Source of the DNA: Brevibacillus panacihumi W25
GTDB lineage: Bacteria; Bacillota; Bacilli; Brevibacillales; Brevibacillaceae
Length of the DNA stretch: 64,000 nt
Reading direction: 5' to 3'
NCBI RefSeq assembly: GCF_000503775.1
Contig: NZ_KI629785.1
Span: forward strand, 1,363,501 to 1,427,500
The notes below the pieces were generated by a model. It made no database searches. It was given only the letters and a program-made list of their open reading frames with translations, and was not told the origin of the DNA. Positions 35,396-44,245 of this stretch are shown piece by piece. The position numbers and the translations under genes are program-made. Numbering within the stretch: position 1 is the first letter of the stretch; each line of letters begins with the position of its first letter.

Positions 35396-35412
35396 GTGTA
35401 ACCGGTTTACAC
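35396..35412. promoter_or_regulatory. LacI-type operator 1
   Basis: GTGTAACCGGTTTACAC is a near-perfect inverted repeat with a central CCGG, 22 bases upstream of the LacI start. LacI proteins bind such palindromes with a central CG. Confidence 0.65.
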
Positions 35413-35452
35413 AACCCTTTTCCTGTTACATGATGTATTTTCCAATCGACAT

Positions 35453-35464
35453 GTAACCGGTTAC
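35453..35464. promoter_or_regulatory. LacI-type operator 2
   Basis: GTAACCGGTTAC is a perfect 12-bp palindrome sharing the GTAACCGG core with operator 1, about 55 bases away centre to centre. The pair could allow looping or cooperative repression across the lacI promoter. Confidence 0.65.
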
Positions 35465-35530
35465 TATAAAAATAATCTGAATTTGCCCGCTAGTCAATAC
35501 GAAAAAAAGAGGCTTCTTCAGCCTCTTCCT

Positions 35531-35770
35531 CTACGCCTCGCTCGATTCCGCACTTATTTTCTGTTTTTTTGTTTGCTTCAACAAATAGGAAATGACACCG
35601 GCGACTGCACTCAACAGAAATGCTGGCTTGGAGAAAATCTCATGACTCTTTGTGATCAATTCGCCATTTTGCATCAGGATTCCCGCGATTTGACCGATGA
35701 CCAGCAAAGATCCTGCCAGCAAAAATAGAACCAAACTGATGATGAAGGATGTCTCTAGCCACTTTTTCAT
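35531..35770 (-). CDS. Small two-helix membrane protein, possible short TRAP partner
   Basis: The 79-aa product has two hydrophobic helices (FIISLVLFLLAGSLLVIGQI and PAFLLSAVAGVISYLL) and a charged C-terminal tail. It lies 19 nt after the TRAP large permease gene on the same strand, where a DctQ small subunit gene would be expected, but it is half the usual DctQ length. ATG 35770 follows GGAAGAGGAGTGAGAAG. I do not recognise a family. It may be a reduced small subunit or an unrelated membrane protein. Confidence 0.65.
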   Translation of the reverse strand: MKKWLETSFIISLVLFLLAGSLLVIGQIAGILMQNGELITKSHEIFSKPAFLLSAVAGVISYLLKQTKKQKISAESSEA

Positions 35771-35789
35771 CTTCTCACTCCTCTTCCTT

Positions 35790-37142
35790 TTATACCGGGA
35801 TGGGCAATACGCCAAGGGCGATAAAATATCCGATCAGGAAAATGGGGACGACATAATACACAATCAACGGTACAAACGTCTTCTCCGGATTGGCTCCGGC
35901 AATTCCAGAGGCGATGAAGATCGGCGCGGAGGACGGCGGAGAAGCTCCTTCCGTGGATGCAAACACCAAGATTGCGACAACCGCGACCACCGGGTCCACA
36001 CCCGCTGAGACCAAAGCGCTAAAGGCAACCATCCCGACCGCCGTCAAGGTTGCGGTACCGGAGAGCGGACCTGCGACCAGCACCAGCAGAACGCCGACGA
36101 TCAAGATCATCAGCCAGGGCGCGAATTGAAGTCCTTCCATCAGGCTGCTCAAATCCTTTGCCAACCCCAGCCCTCCAAGCACTTTGCTGGCAGCAAATGC
36201 GAATAGCAGCAACACCCCGACGACAGAAAAACCGGATATCGACTCTCGCAGAAACTGTGTCCAAGCCGCTGTCGTTTTCGGCAGATTGGCCCGGCCGATT
36301 ATCAAACTGATGAAAATGATGATGACAGGAATCCAGATGATCAACGAAATCTCACCCATTGCCGCTTTTCCGATGCCGGGGTTTGCCTCCAGCATTTCTG
36401 CCAATGGACCGATCGTAACGAGAACAGGGATCAGAATACCGAGAAAGATAAACGTGGACTTCCAGCCCTCCCGAAGAGACTTTCCAATCGGCTGGACAAA
36501 CTCGGCTGATAGCCGTTGGATTTTATATTTGCGCACAAACCACATCGTCAAAATGATCCGGTAGAGAACTTGATAGGCACCTCCGATCAGCAGCGCCACG
36601 TACAGATCTCCTTCTGACACCACGGCTGCAATAGGAGCAAAACCCAGCAAGATAAACATGGAACTGCTCGGGGGAAACGCAATACCCAGACCTGCGTTGC
36701 CAGCCGCCACGGTTGCCGCCATTTCCTTGCTCCAATTCGAGCGGATCATCCAGGGGATGGTGACAGCTCCTGTCGTGGCCGTATTCCCAGATCCCGAGCC
36801 TGATATCATTCCCATCAAGGCAGAGCCGAAGGTAGCCACATGAGATGCCCCTCCCGGCAGACGGCCCAGCAGCGAGTTCAGAATCTCGATCAGGCGCAAG
36901 ATGATGCCCGTTTTATCAATAATGTAGGACATGAACACGAATGCCATCGCTGCAAACAATACCTCATTGGTCGCTCCAAAAACGAAGCCATCCCAGAGTA
37001 AGGCGGGCGCTTCTGCTCCACCGAACAAGGCGGTGACGAGAAAGCCTACAATCATCGCCTCTCCGATCCCCCGCTTGAGGAAGGTAGACCAAAAAATAAT
37101 CAGTGCAATAAATACGATCAATGCCAGTAGTCCAATCCCCAT
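35790..37142 (-). CDS. TRAP-type transporter large permease (DctM-like)
   Basis: A 450-aa membrane protein with more than ten helices and the DctM family motifs GSALMGMISGSGSGNTATTG and AGNAGLGIAFPPSSSMFIL. It uses an ion gradient to import carboxylates. I chose ATG 37142 (AAGGAGTG 6 nt upstream). No DctP binding protein gene is present in the neighbourhood. The downstream 79-aa membrane protein may be its partner. The CoA-transferase and CitE-like lyase genes lie upstream on the same strand, so a dicarboxylate or hydroxy-acid substrate is likely. Confidence 0.87.
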   Translation of the reverse strand: MGIGLLALIVFIALIIFWSTFLKRGIGEAMIVGFLVTALFGGAEAPALLWDGFVFGATNEVLFAAMAFVFMSYIIDKTGIILRLIEILNSLLGRLPGGASHVATFGSALMGMISGSGSGNTATTGAVTIPWMIRSNWSKEMAATVAAGNAGLGIAFPPSSSMFILLGFAPIAAVVSEGDLYVALLIGGAYQVLYRIILTMWFVRKYKIQRLSAEFVQPIGKSLREGWKSTFIFLGILIPVLVTIGPLAEMLEANPGIGKAAMGEISLIIWIPVIIIFISLIIGRANLPKTTAAWTQFLRESISGFSVVGVLLLFAFAASKVLGGLGLAKDLSSLMEGLQFAPWLMILIVGVLLVLVAGPLSGTATLTAVGMVAFSALVSAGVDPVVAVVAILVFASTEGASPPSSAPIFIASGIAGANPEKTFVPLIVYYVVPIFLIGYFIALGVLPIPV

Positions 37143-37190
37143 CGTCAACACTCCTTCATGAAAAAGTAAACATCAGCATGAGAAACCTTC

Positions 37191-37204
37191 TGTGAGCGCT
37201 TTCA
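37191..37204. promoter_or_regulatory. cre-like site (CcpA box)
   Basis: TGTGAGCGCTTTCA matches the cre consensus TGWNANCGNTNWCA at every defined position. It lies 49 bases upstream of the TRAP permease start. Carbon catabolite repression of the transporter genes is inferred. Confidence 0.55.
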
Positions 37205-37275
37205 ATTGTCACTGGCATGGCACCCCCACAAGCGGTTTGGCCATGCCTTCTATATCGAACGGCTGGTGAGGATGG

Positions 37276-38487
37276 TCAAATGATCCTGTCCTTTTTCAAC
37301 GCTTCCAATTCCTGGTCCGACAAAGACAGCCAGTCACGATAGACCTCCAGATTATGTTCGCCGTGCTTCGGTCCCCTGCTGATGACTCTTCCAGGTGTTC
37401 GTGAAAATTTGGCTACCACATTGGGCACCCGCATCTCTCCCAGTTCTTCATCCTGCAAGGTTACAAAGGACTCGCGGTAGTGAAAATGCGGATCCTGATC
37501 CAATTGACTGACATCGTACATGGGTCCGACGACAGCACCGCTGCCATGAAGAATCTCCAGCACCTCGTCCAACTCTCGCTCCCGAATCCAGCCGCCGATA
37601 ATAGCATCCAGCTCCTCCACGTGCTTCAGTCTCAATTCGTTCGTTGCAAAACGCGGATCTGTCAGGAGATCTTCTCTGCCAATCGCCTTGAACAGGTTCT
37701 CCGTTATCGATTGTGCCGCACCAGACAAGGCTACCCATCTGCCCTCCTTCGTCTGGTACGCATTCCTGGGAGCGACAGAGAGACTCCCGTTGCCCACGCG
37801 GCTGGCGATGATCCCCAGCTGGTCGTAGGCCACGATATGAGGCTCCAGGAACCGCATCAGAGGCTCGTAGAGGGAGATATCGATGCACTGTCCCTTTTTT
37901 TCCGGATTGTTTGCCCGCTCATGAAGGGCGATCATCAGTGACAAGGCACCAAATGCACCGCTGACACCGTCTGCCAGAGCCATTCCCGGCAAAGTAGGCG
38001 GTCCATCCGCAGAACCATTAACAGAAGTGAAGCCGCTCATTCCCTCTGCGACGGTGCCAAATCCAGCCCTGGACGCGTACGGTCCGGATTGGCCAAAGCC
38101 TGTGGTTCGCAGCATAATCAGGGAAGGATTGATTGCGGATAAGACATCCCAGCCCAGATTCCATTTTTCAAATGTCCCCGGTCTGTAATTTTCCACGACC
38201 ACATCCACTTGGGCGACCAGTTTCTTGAAAAGCTCCTGTCCCTGCGGCTTGCTGAGATTCAAGGTGATTCCCTTTTTGTTGCGATTCAGCGTCTTCCACA
38301 GGAGCGGAATTCCCTCTTTTTGCTTCCCGTATCTTCTCGCGTGATCCCCGAACTCAGGATGCTCGATCTTGATTACCTGCGCTCCGTAGTCTGCTAGAAA
38401 CGTGCTGGCCCAGGGAGCTGCGAGCATGGTCGAGGCATCCAGAATCCTGATGTCCTGCAAAGGTAGTCTGCCTGAATTTTCGTTCAT
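37276..38487 (-). CDS. Class III CoA-transferase (CaiB/BaiF family)
   Basis: The 403-aa product has the family start IRILDASTMLAAPWASTFLA, KIEHPEFGDHAR, and the catalytic Asp in MALADGVSGAFGALSLM (D173). Such enzymes move CoA between carboxylic acids. It lies 2 nt after the CitE-like lyase gene. The pair fits a pathway that activates a hydroxy dicarboxylate such as malate or citramalate to its CoA ester and then cleaves it. The product of that cleavage is inferred, not shown. Confidence 0.9.
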   Translation of the reverse strand: MNENSGRLPLQDIRILDASTMLAAPWASTFLADYGAQVIKIEHPEFGDHARRYGKQKEGIPLLWKTLNRNKKGITLNLSKPQGQELFKKLVAQVDVVVENYRPGTFEKWNLGWDVLSAINPSLIMLRTTGFGQSGPYASRAGFGTVAEGMSGFTSVNGSADGPPTLPGMALADGVSGAFGALSLMIALHERANNPEKKGQCIDISLYEPLMRFLEPHIVAYDQLGIIASRVGNGSLSVAPRNAYQTKEGRWVALSGAAQSITENLFKAIGREDLLTDPRFATNELRLKHVEELDAIIGGWIRERELDEVLEILHGSGAVVGPMYDVSQLDQDPHFHYRESFVTLQDEELGEMRVPNVVAKFSRTPGRVISRGPKHGEHNLEVYRDWLSLSDQELEALKKDRII

Positions 38488-38489
38488 TT

Positions 38490-39434
38490 TTACAGCCCTC
38501 CGATCGCCGCTTCCCGCGATCTTTTCTTTTTCTCTTCCAGTTGTGCTATTTTGTTGGCCCGATCCAAAATGAGCTTGGCTTTTTCATAATGCGGAATGTC
38601 GATCATCTTGCCTTCCAGCTTGGTGGAAGCTCTCCCCCTGGCGATGCTTTCCTCAAACACCTCGATTACTTGATGGGCGTAGGCCAAGTCCTCTTCTGTA
38701 GGCGAGAAAGCCTGATTCAGCATTTCCACATTGTCCGGATGAATGCAACTAGCTCCGAGGAATCCATGTCGATAGGCAAGGGCCGCATTTTTCACCAATT
38801 GATCCGCATCGGAATACGTTGCAATGCTCCCCATCAGCCCCATCGGTATCTTTCCGCATGCTCTGGCCGCGATCAACACATTCATTCTGGGAATGAGCAT
38901 TCCTTGGTACGTCTCTGGCCCAAGCTCGATTCCGCAATCGGCCGAAAAATCCTCGGCTCCCAGTGTAAGCGAATCCACGCGTGCGCTCGCACAGGCAATC
39001 TCCTCCAAGCGCAGCATGCCCTTCGCCGTTTCGATAATGATGCCGATCTTGACGTGACCGCTGCGGATTCCCCTCTTTTGCTCGAGTGTCGAGATATGCT
39101 CCTCGACACGCAAAACCTCCCCTGCCGACTCCACCTTGGGCAGCATCACCCCGTCGATGCCCGGCCAGATCGCTGCCTCCAGATCACCCAAGAGCAAATC
39201 AGCCGTATGATTGACCCGTACCAGGACATCGCTCCCTCCTTTGCCGGCGACCGGAAGCAGCTCTCGAATTCGCTCGCGAGTCGCTATTTTTTCGGAATCC
39301 GGCACACTATCCTCCAGATCGAGGACGATGGCATCCGCATTTCGCAAAAACGCTTTCTCCACAAAACGCGGCACGTTTGCTGGCATGATTAATCGGGATC
39401 TGCGGATTACATTCCTTGCGTAATCGATCGTCAT
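38490..39434 (-). CDS. HpcH/HpaI aldolase / CitE-like CoA-ester lyase
   Basis: A 314-aa TIM-barrel enzyme with RSRLIMPANVPRFVEKAF, the acidic motif ADAIVLDLEDSVPDSEK and LTLGAEDFSADCGIELGPET, all typical of CitE/malyl-CoA-lyase relatives that cleave 3-hydroxy acyl-CoA esters with Mg2+. I chose ATG 39434 (GGAGGAGGGG upstream); a longer open frame reaches 39563 but runs through the regulatory region. It is the first gene of the lyase/CoA-transferase operon and is divergent from a LysR gene. Confidence 0.9.
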   Translation of the reverse strand: MTIDYARNVIRRSRLIMPANVPRFVEKAFLRNADAIVLDLEDSVPDSEKIATRERIRELLPVAGKGGSDVLVRVNHTADLLLGDLEAAIWPGIDGVMLPKVESAGEVLRVEEHISTLEQKRGIRSGHVKIGIIIETAKGMLRLEEIACASARVDSLTLGAEDFSADCGIELGPETYQGMLIPRMNVLIAARACGKIPMGLMGSIATYSDADQLVKNAALAYRHGFLGASCIHPDNVEMLNQAFSPTEEDLAYAHQVIEVFEESIARGRASTKLEGKMIDIPHYEKAKLILDRANKIAQLEEKKKRSREAAIGGL

Positions 39435-39501
39435 TGTGCCCCTCCTCCATTGGTTTACGGATACTTTACCACCATTCAGAAAGCAAGAAAAATAATGAAT
39501 T

Positions 39502-39519
39502 TTGCTTAAATTCAAGCAA
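39502..39519. promoter_or_regulatory. LysR-type operator candidate
   Basis: TTGCTT-AAATTC-AAGCAA is a perfect inverted repeat with 6-bp arms in the 135-bp gap between the CitE-like and LysR genes. It has the size and place of a LysR recognition site controlling both directions. Confidence 0.55.
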
Positions 39520-39569
39520 GATTTTTGATATCTTGAAGGGAGTAAGAGTTTTGGGGGAGGCATGTGCGC

Positions 39570-40445
39570 ATGGAAGAGAAGGACTGGGTCATTTTACAGA
39601 CCGTATTCGAGGAAAAAAACATCACAAAGGCGGCGCATCGTCTCTTCATGGCACAGACTACGCTGACCTATCGGCTTCAACAAATCGAAAAAGAGTTTGA
39701 CACCCTTTTGTTTTATCGCGGCAGAAGAGGAGTGGAATTCACCGCACAAGGGGAGCTGTTGGCCAAATACGCGCAGGAGATGCTGGTGAAGCTGCGCGAG
39801 ACCAAGGATACCTTGCTCAACTTGGAGGGCAAAGTATCCGGCACGTTAAAGCTGGCGGTGACCAAATCCTTCGCCTTTTACAGATTGCCGGCTTTGCTGC
39901 GGGCATTCCGGAATCAGTATCCGAATGTGGATTTTACCGTAACGACAGGCTCCAACCTGGATCTCACCCACTCCCTGCATCGGAATGAAGCACATGTGGC
40001 TATCGTTCGGGGCATCCAGCACTGGCCGGATGAAAAGGAAGTCATTGCTGAAGAAACCATCTGTGTGATCGCCAAAGAAAAAATGAATCTGCAGGATCTA
40101 CCATCCCTCCCCCGCATCGACTATGAACCGAAACCCTCGCTCAACATCGTGATCGATAATTGGTGGAGAGAGAATTTTTCTGAGCCTCCATTCATCTCGA
40201 TGACGGTGGACAACGTGGAGGTTGCCAAGCGGATGGTCATGAACGATTTGGGCTATACCATTGCCCCGAGCAGTGTGTTTGATGAGAACGACGGCTTGTA
40301 CAAATGGAATATAACGACTCCCGACATGGAGCCGATCTTGTGGAAAACCTGGATTCTGTACCGGAGGGAGCTGATGAAGCTGCCCGCTGTGCGGGGATTT
40401 GTCACCTTTATGCAGGAAAATCCTTGTCGAATTTCTCTTGAGTAA
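39570..40445 (+). CDS. LysR-family transcriptional regulator
   Basis: The 291-aa product has an N-terminal winged helix-turn-helix (NITKAAHRLFMAQTTLTYRL), a linker helix, and a co-inducer-binding domain (LKLAVTKSFAFYRLPALLRA). I chose ATG 39570 (GGGGGAGG 9 nt upstream). Divergence from the CitE-like gene with a palindrome between suggests that it controls the lyase/CoA-transferase operon in response to the substrate or its CoA ester. Confidence 0.9.
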   Translation: MEEKDWVILQTVFEEKNITKAAHRLFMAQTTLTYRLQQIEKEFDTLLFYRGRRGVEFTAQGELLAKYAQEMLVKLRETKDTLLNLEGKVSGTLKLAVTKSFAFYRLPALLRAFRNQYPNVDFTVTTGSNLDLTHSLHRNEAHVAIVRGIQHWPDEKEVIAEETICVIAKEKMNLQDLPSLPRIDYEPKPSLNIVIDNWWRENFSEPPFISMTVDNVEVAKRMVMNDLGYTIAPSSVFDENDGLYKWNITTPDMEPILWKTWILYRRELMKLPAVRGFVTFMQENPCRISLE

Positions 40446-40503
40446 GTAGTTCGAAAGTTGTGTTATTCTGAAGCATATCTGGTTATAGGAGGAGAATAGA
40501 TCC

Positions 40504-41460
40504 ATGAAAAGGAAATGGGCTTCATTCTGTGTCATTTTCTTTCTTCTCATCGGGTTTGTGCCACAAGTTTACGCGGCCGATGTTTGGTCCGACGGGGATT
40601 TCGAATTAGGGCCGCCCAGCACGCAGCAGCAGCCCCTGCCGACGAACAACAATGGATTATGGTCCGAAAATCTCTGGCAGGAGACGCCCCCGTCCACCGT
40701 TCCCCCACCCGCTCCCAGTCCCGGAAACACAACCACTCCACCGCCTACAGCACCGCCGCCGAAAACGCCCACCATGCTCACTCTCCCGGCATCTCCTGTT
40801 ACGGAAAACGGAAAAACGCTGATTCCCGCTCGTGAAGTGTTAGAGGCCTTGGGAGCAGAACTGCAATGGGACTCCGTCAAACAAGTCATCACAGTCCGCA
40901 AAGGAACCGCCACAGTCCATCTCATCCTCAACAACAACATGGCCATGACCAACGGCAGCATGGTGAAATTGGAAGCGCCCGCGAGAATGATCCAGGACCG
41001 CCTCTACATCCCCATCGATTTTATCTCGCAAGCCTTGGGCTCCAAGGTACAGGTCGAAGCTGCGACCACTAAGGTAACCGTCGATGATTGGTTGATTTTC
41101 TATCTCGACCCGACCAAAGCCTCTGCTGCAGCAAACTCGTTTATCGGAAGCTGGTCGATCTGGATTCCTGGCGGTTATGCAACCACGGGCACTACCACGA
41201 ACGGAGACGGCTCCAAAACAATTACCCGGCAGTATATCCCGGGTGCAGAGGGATACACGCTGAGTATTCAGGCAAACGGCACCTACTCCTGGCAAACGAC
41301 GGAAGGCACCATCACCGGAGCCTGGCAAGCGCTACCAGACGGACGGATCGTTCTGTTAAAAGGAAAATATGAGTTTGATTGGTATGTGTCGAAGATCAAT
41401 GAAAACGAGATCAAGTTCTACTCCTATGGCATGGAAGAGTATGGCAAGCGGGTGAAATAA
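40504..41460 (+). CDS. Secreted protein with copper-amine-oxidase-N domain
   Basis: A 318-aa exported protein with signal peptide (FCVIFFLLIGFVPQVYA), a proline-rich linker at about residues 40-95 (PPPAPSPGNTTTPPPTAPPP), a stalk domain of the copper amine oxidase N-terminal type (KTLIPAREVLEALGAELQWD; RLYIPIDFISQALGSKVQV), and a C-terminal beta-rich domain of about 110 aa that I do not recognise. ATG has GGAGGAG upstream. A wall- or surface-associated role is likely. It is similar in plan to the protein at 11792. Confidence 0.82.
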   Translation: MKRKWASFCVIFFLLIGFVPQVYAADVWSDGDFELGPPSTQQQPLPTNNNGLWSENLWQETPPSTVPPPAPSPGNTTTPPPTAPPPKTPTMLTLPASPVTENGKTLIPAREVLEALGAELQWDSVKQVITVRKGTATVHLILNNNMAMTNGSMVKLEAPARMIQDRLYIPIDFISQALGSKVQVEAATTKVTVDDWLIFYLDPTKASAAANSFIGSWSIWIPGGYATTGTTTNGDGSKTITRQYIPGAEGYTLSIQANGTYSWQTTEGTITGAWQALPDGRIVLLKGKYEFDWYVSKINENEIKFYSYGMEEYGKRVK

Positions 41461-41517
41461 CAGGCTGCAACACGAAAACACCGCCTGAAACGGGCGGCGG
41501 ATCGGCGCAGCTCACTG

Positions 41518-41907
41518 TCATGACATGATCTTGATGAACTGCAGAATCAGAGGAACACCCTTTGCAGGTACGTCACTGAGCAACAGAACGCCAGTTTGAA
41601 CGACGTAGAGATTGGGAGATTGCAATATCCCGTTGATAAAAAGATTTGTGACAGATACATCATTTGGACCAAGAATGCCGGAAGTACTGAACGCTCCTGC
41701 AGCATCACTGTCGGTATACACGTTTTTTATTCCATCTGAAAAGGCTGTAAACTGATAAGTCTCTGCTTTTAAGAGACCGGGAGTGCATGGACAAGGAGGA
41801 CAGGGAGGACAGGGCTGTACAGGAAAGATTGTAGGGCATCCGTACGGGGGCATCAGTTGGTACCTTACCACGCTACTTATGCTAACACGCTCTGCTTTTG
41901 GCTTCAT
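41518..41907 (-). CDS. DUF4183-type protein with Cys/Pro-rich N-terminus
   Basis: The 129-aa product has a short region rich in Pro and Cys (PVQPCPPCPPCPCTPG) and then a DUF4183-like domain (KNVYTDSDAAG, VTNLFINGILQSPNLYVVQ). Such proteins are found in spore-forming bacilli; some are associated with the exosporium or appendages. The ATG at 41907 follows GAGGGGATGGA. It is downstream of another DUF4183 gene on the same strand with a strong hairpin between. Confidence 0.75.
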   Translation of the reverse strand: MKPKAERVSISSVVRYQLMPPYGCPTIFPVQPCPPCPPCPCTPGLLKAETYQFTAFSDGIKNVYTDSDAAGAFSTSGILGPNDVSVTNLFINGILQSPNLYVVQTGVLLLSDVPAKGVPLILQFIKIMS

Positions 41908-41931
41908 TCCATCCCCTCTTCTTTTTTTACA

Positions 41932-41969
41932 GGTATACCCCAGGGCCCTTATTGCTCCTGGGGTATACC
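41932..41969. terminator. Strong hairpin between two DUF4183 genes
   Basis: GGTATACCCCAGG and CCTGGGGTATACC form a perfect 13-bp stem with a 12-nt loop. On the plus strand TTTTCTCTTTTT follows; on the minus strand, where the genes are, no T-run follows. It may be a processing or stabilising hairpin. Confidence 0.6.
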
Positions 41970-41983
41970 TTTTCTCTTTTTCC

Positions 41984-42268
41984 TCAGTTCACCACGAATT
42001 CAACACAGATTGGTGTTAAACCATTTTCAGCATCGCCATCGGGAATCGTAATAGTTGTGGTTGTAATCGTCGAGGTATTCCCTGGCTGAATGACTCCGTT
42101 CACATACAGATTGTAGTAAGCAAATGTGCTGGGAAATGCGGTAGCAGCAGCACCCGCGTCATCATTAAAGGCTGTAGCTGCAATAGCAAAGGTAGCGCCT
42201 GTTCCAGTCCCAGCTCCCATTGTTGAGTTATATCTCACTGAGGTTACAAATGGTTTAATAATCGCCAT
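41984..42268 (-). CDS. DUF4183-type small protein
   Basis: A 94-aa protein with KPFVTSVRYNSTMGAGTGTG and FAYYNLYVNGVIQPGNTSTI, the same fold pattern as the C-terminal domain of the neighbour at 41518 (both have a LxVNG/LFING turn). It has no signal peptide. ATG 42268 follows GGGGAGGTGTGAAA. A structural spore-surface role is a guess from the family. Confidence 0.72.
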   Translation of the reverse strand: MAIIKPFVTSVRYNSTMGAGTGTGATFAIAATAFNDDAGAAATAFPSTFAYYNLYVNGVIQPGNTSTITTTTITIPDGDAENGLTPICVEFVVN

Positions 42269-42544
42269 TTTCACACCTCCCCACACAGTAATATAAGGGG
42301 AGTTCCCCCTTATTCTGTATTAATAAATGACGGAAGGAGTTCCCTTGAAACGGACAAACATCATCGACACTTCGCATATTTTCCAAAACTATCCAGGCGT
42401 CTTTCGCCAGAGTTGGACAATATCAAGGGTAGACAGGCGAAGCTTGTCTATAATTGCGAAAAATATTATTGATGTATACAAAGGATTTGATCGAAGAAAA
42501 AGTGAATTCATTTGTTTATCAAATAGTAGAAAGGGGTCTTCGAT

Positions 42545-43999
42545 TTGAAACGCAAACTTGCCTTTGCTGTTTTGAGTGGGTTGCTCACAGCCAGCCTTTT
42601 TGTCGCTCCAGGAAGCTTCGTTTCTGCCAAGAGTTCCTCGAATCCGTATCTGGTCGTATTCAAAAATGATCTGCCATCGGATTATGAGGACCTGATCGAG
42701 GAGGCTGGCGGAGAAGTAGTACGAGCTTTGCCAGAGATTGGCGCCGTTGAAATCAAATCGAACGAACGCGGTTTTCTGAAAAATCTGAAAGGGGTTCGTG
42801 GGATACAGGCAGCCAATATCGCATTCACCCATAAGTTAGATTACAAAAAAATCGACCGTTCCGCAGCGGATGGCCAGCCTGTCACAGACATCCCCCAGCC
42901 AGAGGATATTGACAGCTACTGGGAATATCAGTGGGATATGCAGCGTATCACAAACGATGGTAAATCCTATGACCTCGAAACAGGCGGCACCAGTCGAAAA
43001 CATAAAGCCGTCGTAGGCGTCATAGATTCTGGAATCGATCCGGACCATCCGGATTTAAGAGACAATCTGCTCGGCGGCATGAATTTCGTGCCGGCTGGCA
43101 TCGACTCGAGCGAAACGGGAGATCCGGACGATATCCGAGACCGTGACGGACATGGCACCCACGTCGCCGGTTCCATCGCAGGTAACGGCAAGATCAAAGG
43201 AGTCGGGCCGAATCTGGGACTGAGGGTGTATCGCGTGTTCCCGGAAAATGAAGGCGCTTCTACCTCCTGGATCGCCGCCGCCATCATACAAGCCACAGAC
43301 GATGAGGTGGATGTCATCAATATGTCGATTGGCGGCTTCGATGCCATCTCCCGGTACACGTTCCAAGGAGAGGGCTCCTACAGTGATGTAGCCGACATCC
43401 TGATCTGGAAACGGGCGATTGATTATGCTGTGAAAAAAGGAGTAACGGTCGTAGTAGCAGCCGGCAATGAATCGCTGAACTTGAACAATCCAACCGAGAT
43501 CACCCGCTATATGAACGAGACATACGGCGATCTCGGCTTCGAATTCAAAGGCGCTTCCAAGGAGGTCCCCGGGCAAGTTCCGGGAGTCATCACCGTCTCC
43601 TCGTCGATCGAATGGTCAGAAGATGAGATTGCGTTCTACTCCAATTACGGAACCCGCTCCATCGATGTGGCTGCCCCCGGAGGGGACAACGGTCCCATCT
43701 ATGCGGAGACAGGCGATCTGGACCAGAGAGATTTCCACTACCGAGCACTGAGCACGTGGCCGACCTATCTGGACCCGTATTTTACTTCCAATCTGCATGA
43801 CTACGCTCTGCTTCATGGAACCTCGATGGCGGCTCCCAAAGTGGCGGGAATTGCAGGGGTAATCAAGGCAGCCAATCCAGATATGAAACCATCTCAGGTG
43901 GCCAATCTGATTAAGAAAACAGCAATTGATATGGGCAAAAGAGGGACAGACCAATACTTCGGAGCTGGCGAGGCCAATGCTTACAAGGCTCTGAAATAA
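42545..43999 (+). CDS. Secreted subtilase (S8 serine protease)
   Basis: The 484-aa protein has a signal peptide (AFAVLSGLLTASLFVAPGSF), an inhibitor-like propeptide (NPYLVVFKNDLPSDYEDL), and an S8 catalytic domain with D161 (VVGVIDSGID), H204 (DGHGTHVAG), oxyanion N308 (VVAAGNES) and S427 (LLHGTSMAAPKVAG). All catalytic residues are present. It resembles lantibiotic-leader-peptidase and intracellular-type subtilases, but no lantibiotic genes are nearby. It starts at TTG 42545 with AAAGGGG upstream; a terminator follows at 44005. Confidence 0.92.
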   Translation: MKRKLAFAVLSGLLTASLFVAPGSFVSAKSSSNPYLVVFKNDLPSDYEDLIEEAGGEVVRALPEIGAVEIKSNERGFLKNLKGVRGIQAANIAFTHKLDYKKIDRSAADGQPVTDIPQPEDIDSYWEYQWDMQRITNDGKSYDLETGGTSRKHKAVVGVIDSGIDPDHPDLRDNLLGGMNFVPAGIDSSETGDPDDIRDRDGHGTHVAGSIAGNGKIKGVGPNLGLRVYRVFPENEGASTSWIAAAIIQATDDEVDVINMSIGGFDAISRYTFQGEGSYSDVADILIWKRAIDYAVKKGVTVVVAAGNESLNLNNPTEITRYMNETYGDLGFEFKGASKEVPGQVPGVITVSSSIEWSEDEIAFYSNYGTRSIDVAAPGGDNGPIYAETGDLDQRDFHYRALSTWPTYLDPYFTSNLHDYALLHGTSMAAPKVAGIAGVIKAANPDMKPSQVANLIKKTAIDMGKRGTDQYFGAGEANAYKALK

Positions 44000-44004
44000 T
44001 ACGG

Positions 44005-44042
44005 AAAAACGGACACCTCCTTACACGAAGGTGTCCGTTTTT
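44005..44042 (+). terminator. Rho-independent terminator of the subtilase gene
   Basis: AAAACGGACACC and GGTGTCCGTTTT form a perfect 12-bp stem followed by T residues, 6 nt past the stop. Confidence 0.9.
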
Positions 44043-44245
44043 ATGATTCTGCGTGGGGCTATTTCATGTTGTAAATGTAAATTCTCTCTATACTCTTTCA
44101 TCAAATATAGAACCTTGTAACCCAAACTTGTCTCTCTTATCGCACGGGCGGACAACTTTTTACATAGCAATGTTTTAGCGATAGAACAAGTTCTGGTTTG
44201 TACACACTTGTGAATCGCTAGTCATTTGCAAAGGAGGGAGAGCGT

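Noticed and set aside
42345..42548. 67-aa plus-strand frame starting at TTG with GGAAGGAG upstream
   Set aside because: The ribosome site is good, but the product has no recognisable feature and the frame runs into the subtilase start; probably leader sequence. Could be reconsidered if conserved.
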